Assembly (NCBI RefSeq): GCF_008386465.1
Contig: NZ_VUOD01000001.1
Coordinates: 372,001 to 436,000, forward strand
DNA length: 64,000 nucleotides
Reading direction: 5' to 3'
Source: Arenimonas fontis
GTDB lineage: Bacteria > Pseudomonadota > Gammaproteobacteria > Xanthomonadales > Xanthomonadaceae
The translations under genes and the position numbers were made by a program. The notes under the pieces were generated by a model that was given only the letters and a program-made list of their open reading frames with translations, was not told where the DNA came from and searched no databases. This document shows positions 44,811-54,072 of the stretch, piece after piece. Positions within the stretch are counted from its first letter, which is position 1, and each line of letters opens with the position of its first letter.

Positions 44811-47093
44811 ATGCAGCAGGAAGAAGAGCTCTCGCCCGAGGAACTGACCGCGCTGCTCTCCAGCTACATGCCGGAGATCCCCGGTTACCGGGTGCTACGC
44901 CGGATCGGCAAGGGCGGCATGTCCCAGGTCTACCTGGGCGTACAGGAGTCGCTGGACCGGCAGGTGGCGATCAAGGTCATGTCACCGTCGGCCCTGACCG
45001 ACGAGATCTCCAAGCAGCGCTTTGAGCAGGAAGCGCGCACCATCGCCAAGCTCGAGCACCCCTGCATCGTCGGCATCCACGAGGTGGGCCGCACCCGTCA
45101 GGGCCTGCTGTATTACGTGCTGCCCTACCTGGCCAAGGGGCACCTGGGCCAACGCGACTTCACCCACGACGAGGACCGCGTGGTCGAGGTGCTGCGCTCC
45201 CTGCTCTCGGCGCTCGAGTACGCGCACGCGCGCGGCATCGTGCACCGCGACGTCAAGGCCGAAAACGTGCTGTTCGACAATGCCGACCGGCCGCTGCTCA
45301 CCGATTTCGGCATCGCCCTGAGCAAGCGCGACTCCACCCGCATCACCACCGCCGGGCTGGCGGTTGGCAGCGGTGGCTACATGGCGCCCGAGCAGGCCCG
45401 CGGCGAAGTCGTGGACGGTCGCGCCGACCTGTATAGCGTCGGCGTCCTGGCCTTCGAGTTGCTGACGGGTCACCTGCCCTACCAGGCCGCCGATCCCCTG
45501 GCCCTGGCCCTGATGCACGCCCAGGACCCGATTCCGCGCCTGCCGGCGGAGAAGAGGCACTGGCAGCCGTTCATTGATCGGGCCATGGCCAAGTCCCCGG
45601 ACAACCGCTACCGCAATGCCCAGCAGATGCTGGGCGCGCTCAACCAGATCGCCGGCGGTCGCCCGCCGGAACCGGCCTTCGACCTGTCCAGGCTCAAGGC
45701 CTTCGGCCGAACCTGGTGGAAGCCCGCCGCAGGCGTGGCCGGCGCCCTGCTGGTGGTGGCCCTGGCTGCGGCCTGGTGGGGCCGGGAAGGGCCGGAGACG
45801 GAAAACGACTTCTTCACGGTCGAGGCCGCCCCGCCCGAGCCGGTCGCCGTCCCCGGCCCGGCGGCGGAACCGGCTGCCGCCGAACCGGGGCCGGATGACC
45901 TTCCGGCACCGGCCGCCACCGCGTCACCCGGGCCGGCGCCGGCGCCCGACCCCTACGCGAACGTTTCGGCCGAACTCACCGTCACCAGCCTGGACTACGA
46001 CCCGACCCGACCTGGCGCCCGTGAGCTGGCCGCCGCGCGCCGGCAGATGGAACGGCAGCGGCTGAGCCTGCCGCCGGGCGACAACGCCATGGAGTCGCTG
46101 CGCCGGGCCCGGGAGCTGGCCCCGAACGAGCCGGCGCTTTTCCGGCTCAGCGACCAGGTGATCGGCTTCTACGTACCGCGCATCCTGGACGCCGTGCGGG
46201 CCGGACGGGACCAGGAGGCCAGGGACAACTACGGACGCGTGGCCCCCTTCGTGGCGGAGATGCAGCGCGGGGAGGCCAGGGTCTGGACCGGGCTGCGCGA
46301 AGGCCTGGTGCCGCTGCTGGCCAGCAGGCTTCAGGCAGGCCTGGACGCGCTGGACGCCGAGGCGGTCGCCCGCACCAAGGCTCTGGCCACCGACCTGGGC
46401 GTTCCGTCCGAGGCGCTGGAGCCTGCCTGGTCGCGGGCCATCGAATTGCCCAAGGCCGGCGACGTGCTGGCCGACGGCGCCGTCTTGCTGGTGCTGCCGC
46501 GTGACGGTCGGCCCGGCCTGGCGGCGATGCGGCATGAAGTGACCCGTGCCGACTACGCCGCCTTTGCCTCGTCCACCCGCCGGGAAGCCGCCCGCTGCCG
46601 CAACCGGCTGGCACCGATCAGCCTCAAGCGACGGCGCTGGGACGATCCCGGTTTCGCCCAGGGCGGCAACCATCCGGTGGTCTGCGTCAGCTTCGACGAT
46701 GCCAGGGCCTATGCCCAGTGGCTGGGCCAGCGCAGCGGACATAACTGGCGCGTCCCGACCCGCGCCGAATGGCGCCCGGTCGCCGATCATCGCGGCAGCG
46801 GCAACGCCTGCCGGGACGGCCGGATCGCCTGCGGCAGCGACGGAACCGCCGCGGCCGGCGCCGGCCCGACCAGCCCGCTCGGCCTGGCCGGCACCCGTGG
46901 AAACGTCCGCGAATGGCTGGCCGACTGCGAACGCGGCTGCGCCCGCCGGCTCGCCGGCGGGCTGGGCTGGCGCGATCCGCCCGACCGGGCCAACCCGCTC
47001 CAGACCAACGACTTCGATGCCGACGTCGGCTTCGACGACATCGGCTTCCGTCTGGTTCGCGACGTCGCCCAGGCCGAACTGGAGCGGCGCTGA
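44811..47093 (+). CDS. membrane Ser/Thr protein kinase with SUMF1-like C-terminal domain
   Basis: 760 residues. Cytosolic Hanks-type kinase domain (about 26-295): G-loop GKGGMSQVYLG, Lys55, HRDVKAEN with Asp147, DFG Asp165 and GGYMAPEQ; all catalytic residues are present. One membrane span lies near 304-322. A proline/alanine-rich linker follows, then a helical region. A formylglycine-generating-enzyme/SUMF1-like domain lies at about 570-755 (VSFDDARAYAQWLG, NWRVPTRAEW, GNVREWL, GFDDIGFRLVRD). By topology the last domain is periplasmic. Seven or so cysteines in it may form disulfides. It is probably a ligand-binding sensor rather than an oxidase. Confidence 0.9.
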   Translation: MQQEEELSPEELTALLSSYMPEIPGYRVLRRIGKGGMSQVYLGVQESLDRQVAIKVMSPSALTDEISKQRFEQEARTIAKLEHPCIVGIHEVGRTRQGLLYYVLPYLAKGHLGQRDFTHDEDRVVEVLRSLLSALEYAHARGIVHRDVKAENVLFDNADRPLLTDFGIALSKRDSTRITTAGLAVGSGGYMAPEQARGEVVDGRADLYSVGVLAFELLTGHLPYQAADPLALALMHAQDPIPRLPAEKRHWQPFIDRAMAKSPDNRYRNAQQMLGALNQIAGGRPPEPAFDLSRLKAFGRTWWKPAAGVAGALLVVALAAAWWGREGPETENDFFTVEAAPPEPVAVPGPAAEPAAAEPGPDDLPAPAATASPGPAPAPDPYANVSAELTVTSLDYDPTRPGARELAAARRQMERQRLSLPPGDNAMESLRRARELAPNEPALFRLSDQVIGFYVPRILDAVRAGRDQEARDNYGRVAPFVAEMQRGEARVWTGLREGLVPLLASRLQAGLDALDAEAVARTKALATDLGVPSEALEPAWSRAIELPKAGDVLADGAVLLVLPRDGRPGLAAMRHEVTRADYAAFASSTRREAARCRNRLAPISLKRRRWDDPGFAQGGNHPVVCVSFDDARAYAQWLGQRSGHNWRVPTRAEWRPVADHRGSGNACRDGRIACGSDGTAAAGAGPTSPLGLAGTRGNVREWLADCERGCARRLAGGLGWRDPPDRANPLQTNDFDADVGFDDIGFRLVRDVAQAELERR

Positions 47094-47765
47094 ATGCGGT
47101 TGCCCGTGGCCATGCGCCGGCTGCGGCGCTACTTCCTGACCGGGCTGCTGACCCTGCTGCCGATCTGGCTGGTCTGGATCGTGTTCAAGTTCGTGCTGGT
47201 GCTGCTGTCGGACCTCAGCCGGCCCTGGGTGCGGCCGCTGTCGGAGCGCATCGCCTACGCGTCTCCCGGAACCCTGGGCTGGGTGGACGATCCCTGGGCG
47301 CAAACGCTGTTCGCGGTGCTGGCGACCGTGGCCGCGATCGTCGCGGTCGGCGCGCTGGCGCGGCGCGTGGCCGGACAGCGGTTGCTGGCCTGGTTCGAGG
47401 ACGTGATAACCCGCATCCCGCTGGCGAAGACCGTGTATGGCAGCGCCCGCAAGTTGCTCGACCTGCTGCAGACCAAGCCGGGCAGCACCCAGCGGGTGGT
47501 GCTGATCGACTTCCCGCATCGGGAGATGAAATGCGTCGGCCTGGTCACCCGGGTCATGCGCGAACGGGGCACGGGCCGCGAGCTGGCCGCCGTGTACGTG
47601 CCAACCACGCCCAACCCGACCTCGGGCTACCTGGAGATCGTGCCGGTCGAACGGCTGACGCCCACCGACTGGACCGTGGATGAGGCCATGACCTTCATCA
47701 TCTCCGGTGGTGCGGTCAGCCCCGAGGAAATGCCCTTCACCCCGCCGCCGGGGCGGGCACCATGA
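47094..47765 (+). CDS. DUF502 membrane protein
   Basis: 223 residues with two N-terminal membrane spans (about 13-38 and 66-88). The DUF502 signature follows: RIPLAKTVYGSARKLLD, VVLIDFPHREMKCVGLVT, then VPTTPNPTSGYLEIVP. Function unknown; plant relatives (LCV/COV) affect vascular patterning. The ATG directly abuts the kinase stop codon, so it is translationally coupled to the kinase; the DUF502 protein could be a partner or target, which is inference. Confidence 0.9.
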   Translation: MRLPVAMRRLRRYFLTGLLTLLPIWLVWIVFKFVLVLLSDLSRPWVRPLSERIAYASPGTLGWVDDPWAQTLFAVLATVAAIVAVGALARRVAGQRLLAWFEDVITRIPLAKTVYGSARKLLDLLQTKPGSTQRVVLIDFPHREMKCVGLVTRVMRERGTGRELAAVYVPTTPNPTSGYLEIVPVERLTPTDWTVDEAMTFIISGGAVSPEEMPFTPPPGRAP

Positions 47766-48526
47766 CCGGCCAGGAGCGCGCCCAGCGCATGCTGCTGGTG
47801 CTGGCGGCATTTTTCGTCACCAATGCCCTGCTGGCGGAATTCATCGGCGTGAAAATCTTCGCGCTCGAGGACACCCTGGGCATGCCGCCGCTGCAGTGGA
47901 ACCTGTTCGGCCAGAGCGGTTCGCTGAACTTCACTGCCGGTACCCTGTTGTGGCCGGTCGTGTTCGTGATGACCGACGTCATCAACGAGTTCTACGGCAA
48001 GCGGGGTGTGCGACTGGTCAGCTGGCTGGCGGTGGCGCTGATCCTGTACGGCTTCGTGTTCGCCTACCTGGCCATCGGTCTGGCGCCGGCACCGTGGTGG
48101 GTGGGCATCGCCGCCGACCAGGGGGTGCCCGATTACCAGGCGGCCTACGCGGCGGTGTTCGGCCAGGGCCTGTGGACCATCGCCGGCTCGGTCACGGCCT
48201 TCCTGATCGGCCAGCTGGTGGACGTGTCGGTATTCCAGCGGATCCGCCGCGCCACCGGCGAGCGCATGGTCTGGCTGCGCGCCACCGGCTCGACCGCCGT
48301 CTCGCAGCTGGTGGACAGCTTCATCGTCCTGTACATCGCCTTCGTGCTCGGTCCGCAACAATGGCCGACGCCGCTCTGGCTGGCGGTGGGCACGATGAAC
48401 TACGGCTACAAGATGGCCTGCGCCATCGCCCTGATTCCCTTGCTCTACCTGATGCGACGACTGATCACCGCCTGGCTGGGCCGCGACCAGGCCGCCCATT
48501 TGCGCGCCGCCGCGGCCCGCGGCTGA
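47762..48526 (+). CDS. yhhQ: queuosine precursor transporter YhhQ (VUT family)
   Basis: Imports queuine precursors such as preQ0 or preQ1 for tRNA queuosine modification. 254 residues with about six membrane spans. The family motif TDVINEFYGKRGVRLVSWL (residues 71-89), LVDVSVFQRIRRATGERMVWLR and STAVSQLVDSFIV are well conserved. It overlaps DUF502 by 4 bases. No queuosine biosynthesis gene lies in the window. Confidence 0.92.
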   Translation: MTGQERAQRMLLVLAAFFVTNALLAEFIGVKIFALEDTLGMPPLQWNLFGQSGSLNFTAGTLLWPVVFVMTDVINEFYGKRGVRLVSWLAVALILYGFVFAYLAIGLAPAPWWVGIAADQGVPDYQAAYAAVFGQGLWTIAGSVTAFLIGQLVDVSVFQRIRRATGERMVWLRATGSTAVSQLVDSFIVLYIAFVLGPQQWPTPLWLAVGTMNYGYKMACAIALIPLLYLMRRLITAWLGRDQAAHLRAAAARG

Positions 48527-48548
48527 GGCTGCCCGGGCGGTGCCACCC

Positions 48549-50366
48549 TCAGCCGGGCTCGTCCGGGTTCAGCACCTGGCCTTCGCGCCTGGGCGGCACC
48601 AGCGGCGTCTGGCGCATGCGCGGCTCGCCGGTGTTGGTCAGCAGCAGGTCCCGGCCCGCGTCGGTGCGACCGGCGGCCAGCTCCAGGGCAAAGCGTTCGG
48701 CGTCGAGCTTGCGCACTTCGTCCGCTATGCCGGCGGCCTGTTCGGCGTCGGCACCCAGCAGGCGCAGCGCGGCCGCGCCGAACTCGACCGCCGATTCGAA
48801 GGTCTCGCGCACCTGGTAGTCCACGCCGGCCTGTACCAGCTTCAACGCATGCTGGCGGTCGTAGCTGCGCACCAGCAGCCGCGCCTGCGGGAACGCGGAG
48901 CGGCACAGCTCGACGATGCGATCGGCGGCGCGGCGGTCGTCCACGCAGACGGCGATGGCCAGCGCCTTGCCGGCCCCGCTGGCGTGCAGCACGTCCAGGC
49001 GGGTGCCGTCACCGAAATAGACCTTGAAGCCGAAATCGGCCGCGTCCCGGATCATCTCGATGTCGGTGTCTATGATCGTCACGTCCACCCCGCGCGCCAG
49101 CAAGGACTGGCTGGCCACCTGGCCGAAGCGACCGAAGCCGATCAGCAGCACGCTGCCGGCCAGGCCGCTGGCCGCTTCCACGCCATCCATGTCCGGCGCC
49201 GGCTTCGGCATGAACCGGCGGGCCGCCAGCACGACCAGCGGCGTGAGCACCATGGACAGGACCACGATGGCGCTCAGGCTGGCCGAGGCGCCTGGCGAAA
49301 GCAGGCCTCCGCCCTGGGCGGCGGCAAACAGCACGAAGGCGAACTCGCCGCCCTGGGCCATCAGCACGGCCCGGTCCAGTGCCTCTCCATGCCCGCTGCC
49401 GAGCCAGCGCGCGACCAGATAGATGCAAATGCCCTTGACCAGCATCAGGCTGGGCACGGCGACGACGATCAGGCGCCAGTCCCGCGCCACCACCGCCAGA
49501 TCCAGCGACATGCCCACCGCCAGGAAGAACAGGCCGAGCAGCAAGCCGCGGAAGGGCTCGATGTCGGCCTCGAGCTGGTGGCGGAAGGCCGACTCCGACA
49601 GCAGCACGCCGGCGAGGAAAGCGCCCATGGCCATGGACAGGCCGCCCAGCTCCATCAGCAGGGCCGCGCCAAGCACCACCAGCAGCGCGGCGGCAGTCAT
49701 CAGCTCACGGGCGCCGGCGCGTGCCAGGACGCGGAACAGCGGGTTGAGCAGCCACAGGCCCGCCACCACCAGCCCGACCAGGGAGCCGGTACCCAGCAGC
49801 ACGGCCTGCCATCGCGACTCCCCGCCGTCCTGGCCGGTCGCCGGCGCCAGGAAGGCCACCAGGGCCAGCAGAGGCACGATCAACAGATCTTCGAAAAGCA
49901 GGATCGAAACCATCTTCTGCCCATGCGGCAGGGCGATGTCGCCGCGCTCGCCCAGCACCTGCATGACGATGGCGGTCGAGGTCAGCACGAAGCCGGCGGC
50001 GCCAAGGAAGGACACCATGGGGCTGAAGCCGAAGGCCAGACCGATGCCGGTCATCGCCGCCGCCGCCAATCCGACCTGGAGGCCGCCGAGCAGGAAGATC
50101 TGCCGACGCAGTTGCCATAGGTGCGTGGGACGCATCTCCAGGCCGACGACGAACAGGAACATCACCACACCCAGCTCGGCCACATGCAGGATGGCCGCCG
50201 GATCGGTGAACCAGGCCAGCCCGAACGGACCGATGGCCAGGCCGGCGGCAAGATAGCCCAGTACGCTACCCAGCCCCAGCCGGCGGAACAGCGGCACCGC
50301 CACCACAGCCGCCCCGAGCAGCGCCACCACCCTGACCAGTTCGCCCGCGCCGTGCTCGGCCGCCAT
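48549..50366 (-). CDS. CPA2-family K+/H+ antiporter with RCK domain (KefB/KefC-like)
   Basis: 605 residues, close to KefB (601) and KefC (620). Twelve or so N-terminal membrane spans hold VLGYLAAGLAIGPFGL and LFEDLLIVPLLA, typical of CPA2 exchangers. An RCK/TrkA-N domain starts at VLLIGFGRFGQVASQSLLARG (about 405), with the nucleotide-binding GxGxxG and IDTD. In E. coli such proteins are glutathione-gated and protect from electrophiles; gating here is not shown. Convergent with yhhQ, divergent from the DUF885 gene. Confidence 0.93.
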   Translation of the reverse strand: MAAEHGAGELVRVVALLGAAVVAVPLFRRLGLGSVLGYLAAGLAIGPFGLAWFTDPAAILHVAELGVVMFLFVVGLEMRPTHLWQLRRQIFLLGGLQVGLAAAAMTGIGLAFGFSPMVSFLGAAGFVLTSTAIVMQVLGERGDIALPHGQKMVSILLFEDLLIVPLLALVAFLAPATGQDGGESRWQAVLLGTGSLVGLVVAGLWLLNPLFRVLARAGARELMTAAALLVVLGAALLMELGGLSMAMGAFLAGVLLSESAFRHQLEADIEPFRGLLLGLFFLAVGMSLDLAVVARDWRLIVVAVPSLMLVKGICIYLVARWLGSGHGEALDRAVLMAQGGEFAFVLFAAAQGGGLLSPGASASLSAIVVLSMVLTPLVVLAARRFMPKPAPDMDGVEAASGLAGSVLLIGFGRFGQVASQSLLARGVDVTIIDTDIEMIRDAADFGFKVYFGDGTRLDVLHASGAGKALAIAVCVDDRRAADRIVELCRSAFPQARLLVRSYDRQHALKLVQAGVDYQVRETFESAVEFGAAALRLLGADAEQAAGIADEVRKLDAERFALELAAGRTDAGRDLLLTNTGEPRMRQTPLVPPRREGQVLNPDEPG

Positions 50367-50477
50367 CGTCCGCCCCCCACAACCAGGTTCCTTTGTACAT
50401 GACCTTTGGCCTAGGCAGCCAGGTCGCGGCCGGCACATGCTGAGTGCCTTCCCGAAACGCCGACACCGGAGTCCGCC

Positions 50478-52292
50478 ATGAAGCTGCGCCCGCTTGTGAT
50501 CGCCCTGGCCCTCACCCTTGCCGCCTGCCAGCCGACCGGCGAGGCGCCGCCGCCGGATGCCGCCGCCCAGGTGCGGCCGGCCGAACGCGCGGCGCAGCTG
50601 CAGCAGCTTTACGCGGACTTCTGGGAGGCCAGCCTGGCGCTGAACCCGCTGCAGGCGACCTTCGTCGGCGACCATCGCTACGACGACCGGCTTCCCGACT
50701 TCTTCAGCGCCGAGTACCGCGCCCGCAGCGAGGCGTTCAACCGCGAGTGGCTGGAGAAGGCCAGGGCCATCGGCAGCGAGGGTTTGCAGGGTCAGGATCT
50801 GCTGAGTTACGAGATCTTCGTGGCCGAGCTGGAATCGGCCATCGAAGGCGAACGTTTTCCGGACTGGATGCAGCCGCTGCAGCAGTTCTACAACGTCGCC
50901 GGACTGGCCGCCCAGCTCGGCTCGGGCACCGGCGCGCAACCGTTCAAGACCGTCGCCGACTACGACAACTGGCTGGCCCGCGCCAGCCAGTTGCCGGCCC
51001 TGCTGGAAAGCATGCAGGCCAACATGCGCGAGGGCATGGCAAAGGGCGTGGTGCAGCCGCGGCCGCTGATCGAAAAGGTGCTGCCGCAACTCGACGCCTT
51101 GATCAAGGACCAGCCCGAGCAGACCCTGTTCTGGGGACCGATCGCCAACATGCCGGCCGATTTCGGCGAGGAGGACAAGGCGCGGCTGACCGCCGCCTAC
51201 CGCGAGCTGATCGGGCAAAAGCTGATGCCGGCCTACCGCGACTTGCGTGCCTTCGTTGCCGACGAGTACCTGCCGGCCTGCCGCGAGACAGTCGCCCTGT
51301 CGGCGCTTCCGGATGGCGAGGCCTGGTATGCGTTCCTGGTTCGCGAGTACACCACTACGGACCTCAGCCCGGCGCAGATCCACCAGATCGGCCTGGACGA
51401 GGTGGCGCGCATCCAGGCGGAGATGGACCAGGTGATGCGCGAAGTCGGCTTCAAGGGCAGCCGCGCCGAGTTCTTCGAATTCCTGCGAACGGACAAGCAG
51501 TTCGAGTTCGCCAGCGAGGACGAGATGCTGGCCGCCTATCGCGCGCTGGAAGCCAGGATCAACCAAAGGGTCGGCGAGCTGTTTTCGCTGACTCCGAAGG
51601 CCGCCTTCGAAATCCGTCCGGTCGAACCCTTCCGCGCCCAGTCCGCCGCCGGCGGCAGCTACATGATTCCGAGCGAGGACGGCAGCCGGCCCGGCATCTT
51701 CTACGTCAACACCTACGACCTGCCGAGCCGGCGCAGCTGGGACGCCGAGAGCCTGTTCCTGCACGAGGCCATTCCCGGCCATCACTTCCAGTTGGCCTTG
51801 CAGCAGGAGCTGACCGACCTGCCGAAGTTCCGCCGTTTCGGCGGCGAGACCGCCTTCATCGAGGGCTGGGGCCTGTACGCGGAATCGCTGGGCAAGGAAC
51901 TGGGCGTGTACACCGACCCCTATCAGTACTTCGGTCGCCTGCAGGCCGAACTGTGGCGCGCCATCCGCCTGGTCGTGGATACCGGCCTGCACAGCAAGGG
52001 CTGGACCCGCGAACAGGTGATCCGCTACATGCTGGAGAACTCCGCCACGAGCGAAACCGAAGCCGTGGCGGAAGCCGAACGCTACATCGCCATTCCCGGC
52101 CAGGCCCTGGCCTACAAGATCGGCGAACTGAAGATCAAGGAACTGCGCGCCCGCGCCGAAGCCGCCCTGGGCGACCGTTTCGATCCGCGCGCCTTCCACG
52201 CCGAGGTGCTGCGCGACGGCTCGGTGCCGCTGGCGGTGCTGGAAGCCAAGATCGACCGCTGGATCGCCGGCCAACAGACGTCGGTGCGGTGA
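50478..52292 (+). CDS. DUF885 lipoprotein, putative zinc peptidase
   Basis: 604 residues. The lipobox is LTLAAC with Cys17, so it is lipid-anchored in the envelope. The DUF885 zinc motif HEAIPGHH (His429-His435) is followed by FIEGWGLYAE, which gives the third ligand. The middle and C-terminal blocks match the family. DUF885 proteins are peptidase-like but few have known substrates. It is divergent from the Kef antiporter. Together with the S46 peptidase it supports envelope peptide breakdown. Confidence 0.93.
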   Translation: MKLRPLVIALALTLAACQPTGEAPPPDAAAQVRPAERAAQLQQLYADFWEASLALNPLQATFVGDHRYDDRLPDFFSAEYRARSEAFNREWLEKARAIGSEGLQGQDLLSYEIFVAELESAIEGERFPDWMQPLQQFYNVAGLAAQLGSGTGAQPFKTVADYDNWLARASQLPALLESMQANMREGMAKGVVQPRPLIEKVLPQLDALIKDQPEQTLFWGPIANMPADFGEEDKARLTAAYRELIGQKLMPAYRDLRAFVADEYLPACRETVALSALPDGEAWYAFLVREYTTTDLSPAQIHQIGLDEVARIQAEMDQVMREVGFKGSRAEFFEFLRTDKQFEFASEDEMLAAYRALEARINQRVGELFSLTPKAAFEIRPVEPFRAQSAAGGSYMIPSEDGSRPGIFYVNTYDLPSRRSWDAESLFLHEAIPGHHFQLALQQELTDLPKFRRFGGETAFIEGWGLYAESLGKELGVYTDPYQYFGRLQAELWRAIRLVVDTGLHSKGWTREQVIRYMLENSATSETEAVAEAERYIAIPGQALAYKIGELKIKELRARAEAALGDRFDPRAFHAEVLRDGSVPLAVLEAKIDRWIAGQQTSVR

Positions 52293-52306
52293 CCTGATCC
52301 GATGAC

Positions 52307-52747
52307 ATGATTCCGTTCGCCGTCCAGCGCCTCGACCATGTCGTGCTGCGGGTCGCCGACCTGGCCCGCAGCCGGCGCTTCTACGTCGAGGTACTGGGCT
52401 GTCGGGTCGAACGCGAGCGGCCTGAGCTGGGCCTGCTGCACCTGCGTGCCGGCGCCTCGATGATCGACCTGGTCAGCCTGGACGGCCCGATCGGCCGGCA
52501 GGGCGGCCCCGGACCCGGAGAGCAGGCCCGCAACGTGGACCATGTCTGCCTGCGCGTCGACCCCTTCGACGAGGCGGCGATCCTGGCGCACCTGGGCCGG
52601 TTCGGGCTCGAAGCCAAGGGGCCGGCCCGGATCAACTTCGGGGCCGAGGGCGAGGGCCCTTCACTGTATATCCGCGACCCGGACGGCAACACGCTCGAGC
52701 TCAAGGGCCCGTCACGGGACGGGGCATCGACCTGGGCCGACGGCTGA
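52307..52747 (+). CDS. VOC-superfamily protein (glyoxalase/dioxygenase fold)
   Basis: 146 residues, one VOC module: two beta-alpha-beta-beta-beta repeats, the first from LDHVVLRVADLARSRRFYVE, the second from VDHVCLRV. The end IRDPDGNTLELKG carries the typical metal-ligand Glu. Likely metal ligands are His10, Glu/Asp near 50, His79 and Glu near 132. The reaction cannot be told. It lies 14 bp after the DUF885 stop. Confidence 0.88.
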   Translation: MIPFAVQRLDHVVLRVADLARSRRFYVEVLGCRVERERPELGLLHLRAGASMIDLVSLDGPIGRQGGPGPGEQARNVDHVCLRVDPFDEAAILAHLGRFGLEAKGPARINFGAEGEGPSLYIRDPDGNTLELKGPSRDGASTWADG

Positions 52748-52794
52748 GGTAAACATGGGGGCCCGCACCTCCCTTCCCCCCAGGAGGACCACCG

Positions 52795-53385
52795 ATGATG
52801 CGCCTGCCTTCCATCCTGCCGGGTCCTGCCCTGGCACTGGCCTTGATGCTGACTCCCGTCCTGTCCGCGATGGCGATGCCGGCGCTGGCAGCCTCGGACG
52901 CCGCCACCGCCGCGGAAGCGCTGCGTCCGGCCGAGGTCGCGGCCTTCGTCCGCGGCCTGGCCGCCGAGAATGCCCGGCTGGAATCGCTGACCGGCGAACC
53001 GGCCGAGGCTGAGGCCGATGCCGAGGCGCGTGCGGCCGAGGCTGCGCTGGCGATGCAGGAGGCCCTGCTGGCGGGCGCGGAGGCGGCCGGCATGCCACTG
53101 GCGCGCTACGGCGAGGTCAAGCGCAGGGTCTATGACGTCCTGCAGGCCATCGACACCAACCTCCTGGTGGACGAGACCCTGATGCATGTGGAGGTCTCCT
53201 CGCTGGATCCGGCCACCCGCGAGCAGCTGCGCGCCGAGGCGGAAGCGCTGCGCCGGAGCCCGGACCCCTACGCCGGGCTGGCGCCAGCCGTGGCCGCCGC
53301 CCTGCGGGCCCGCGAGGCCGAACTGATGGGGCTGCGCGCCAGCAACATCCGCGCCTTGGCCCGGGCGGCCGCCAGAGGCACATGA
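52795..53385 (+). CDS. secreted alanine-rich hypothetical protein
   Basis: 196 residues; not recognised. A signal peptide (about 1-33, ending PALAAS) is followed by an Ala/Glu/Arg-rich, predicted helical body. There are no cysteines in the mature part and no catalytic motif. AGGAGGA lies 7 bases before the first of two adjacent ATG codons. It overlaps cutA by 4 bases. It is probably periplasmic. Confidence 0.75.
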   Translation: MMRLPSILPGPALALALMLTPVLSAMAMPALAASDAATAAEALRPAEVAAFVRGLAAENARLESLTGEPAEAEADAEARAAEAALAMQEALLAGAEAAGMPLARYGEVKRRVYDVLQAIDTNLLVDETLMHVEVSSLDPATREQLRAEAEALRRSPDPYAGLAPAVAAALRAREAELMGLRASNIRALARAAARGT

Positions 53386-53705
53386 GCGCCCTGGTCCTGC
53401 TGCACACGACGGTCGCCGACGCTGCCGACGCCGAGCGGCTGGCGGACCGGCTGATCGAATCCCGCCTGGCCGCCTGCGTGCACGTCGAGACGATCAGCAG
53501 CACCTACCGCTGGCAGGGCCGGATCGAGCGAGCGCGGGAATGGCGCCTGTCGGCCAAGACCAGCGCAGCGCGCCTGGACGAGGCTGCCGACCTGCTCCGC
53601 CGTGAGCATCCCTACGAACTTCCCGCGATCTGGACCACGCCCGTCGTCTGGGCCGAACCGGCCTATGCCGACTGGGTGGCAGCAGAATCCCAGGCCCAAG
53701 CTTGA
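53382..53705 (+). CDS. cutA: divalent cation tolerance protein CutA
   Basis: 107 residues, trimeric PII-like fold. The family pattern includes ADRLIESRLAACVHVETISS, YRWQGRIE, EWRLSAKT and the ending block HPYELPAIWTTPV. The in vivo role is uncertain; it has been linked to copper tolerance. It overlaps the preceding secreted gene by 4 bases. Confidence 0.95.
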   Translation: MSALVLLHTTVADAADAERLADRLIESRLAACVHVETISSTYRWQGRIERAREWRLSAKTSAARLDEAADLLRREHPYELPAIWTTPVVWAEPAYADWVAAESQAQA

Positions 53706-53718
53706 AGAGATGCCGCTC

Positions 53719-54072
53719 ATGACCACCCATACCGGAAGCTGCCACTGCGGCCGCATCGCCTTCGAAGTGCACGGCGAGATCAGGGGAGCCATCGCCTGCA
53801 ACTGCTCGATCTGCCGGCGCAAGGGCTCGCTGCTGTGGTTCGTCCCGCGCGAAGCGCTCAGGCTGCGCACGCCCGAACAGGACATCGCCACCTACACCTT
53901 CAACCGGCATGAGATCCGGCATCGGTTCTGCCCGGTCTGCGGCATGCATCCCTTCGGCGAGGGCAGCGACCCGGAGACGGGACGACCGATGGCGGCGATC
54001 AACCTGCGCTGCCTGGACGACCTGGACCTGGATGCGGTGACGGTGCAGCACTTCGACGGCCGCTCGCTGTGA
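53719..54072 (+). CDS. GFA-family zinc-binding protein
   Basis: 117 residues. It has the GFA (glutathione-dependent formaldehyde-activating enzyme) zinc pattern: GSCHCGRIAFEV, then CNCSICRRKGSLLWFV, then FCPVCGMHPF. Most GFA members outside methylotrophs have no proven formaldehyde role. The start could also be ATG 53710, which gives 120 residues; I favour 53719 for SD spacing (GAAGAG). Confidence 0.88.
   Translation: MTTHTGSCHCGRIAFEVHGEIRGAIACNCSICRRKGSLLWFVPREALRLRTPEQDIATYTFNRHEIRHRFCPVCGMHPFGEGSDPETGRPMAAINLRCLDDLDLDAVTVQHFDGRSL

Noticed and set aside
46500-47093. Reading the kinase C-terminal domain as an active formylglycine-generating enzyme
   Set aside because: The fold motifs are present, but I could not identify the active-site Cys pair in the right context, and no sulfatase lies nearby.
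50367-50477. Promoters in the Kef-DUF885 divergent gap (TTTGTACAT region)
   Set aside because: No pair of boxes with good spacing was found on either strand.
48549-52274. A minus-strand open frame of more than 1200 codons spanning the Kef gene and the DUF885 gene
   Set aside because: Only the Kef part (from ATG 50366) has protein-family features; the rest is antisense of DUF885, kept open by the GC-rich codon use.
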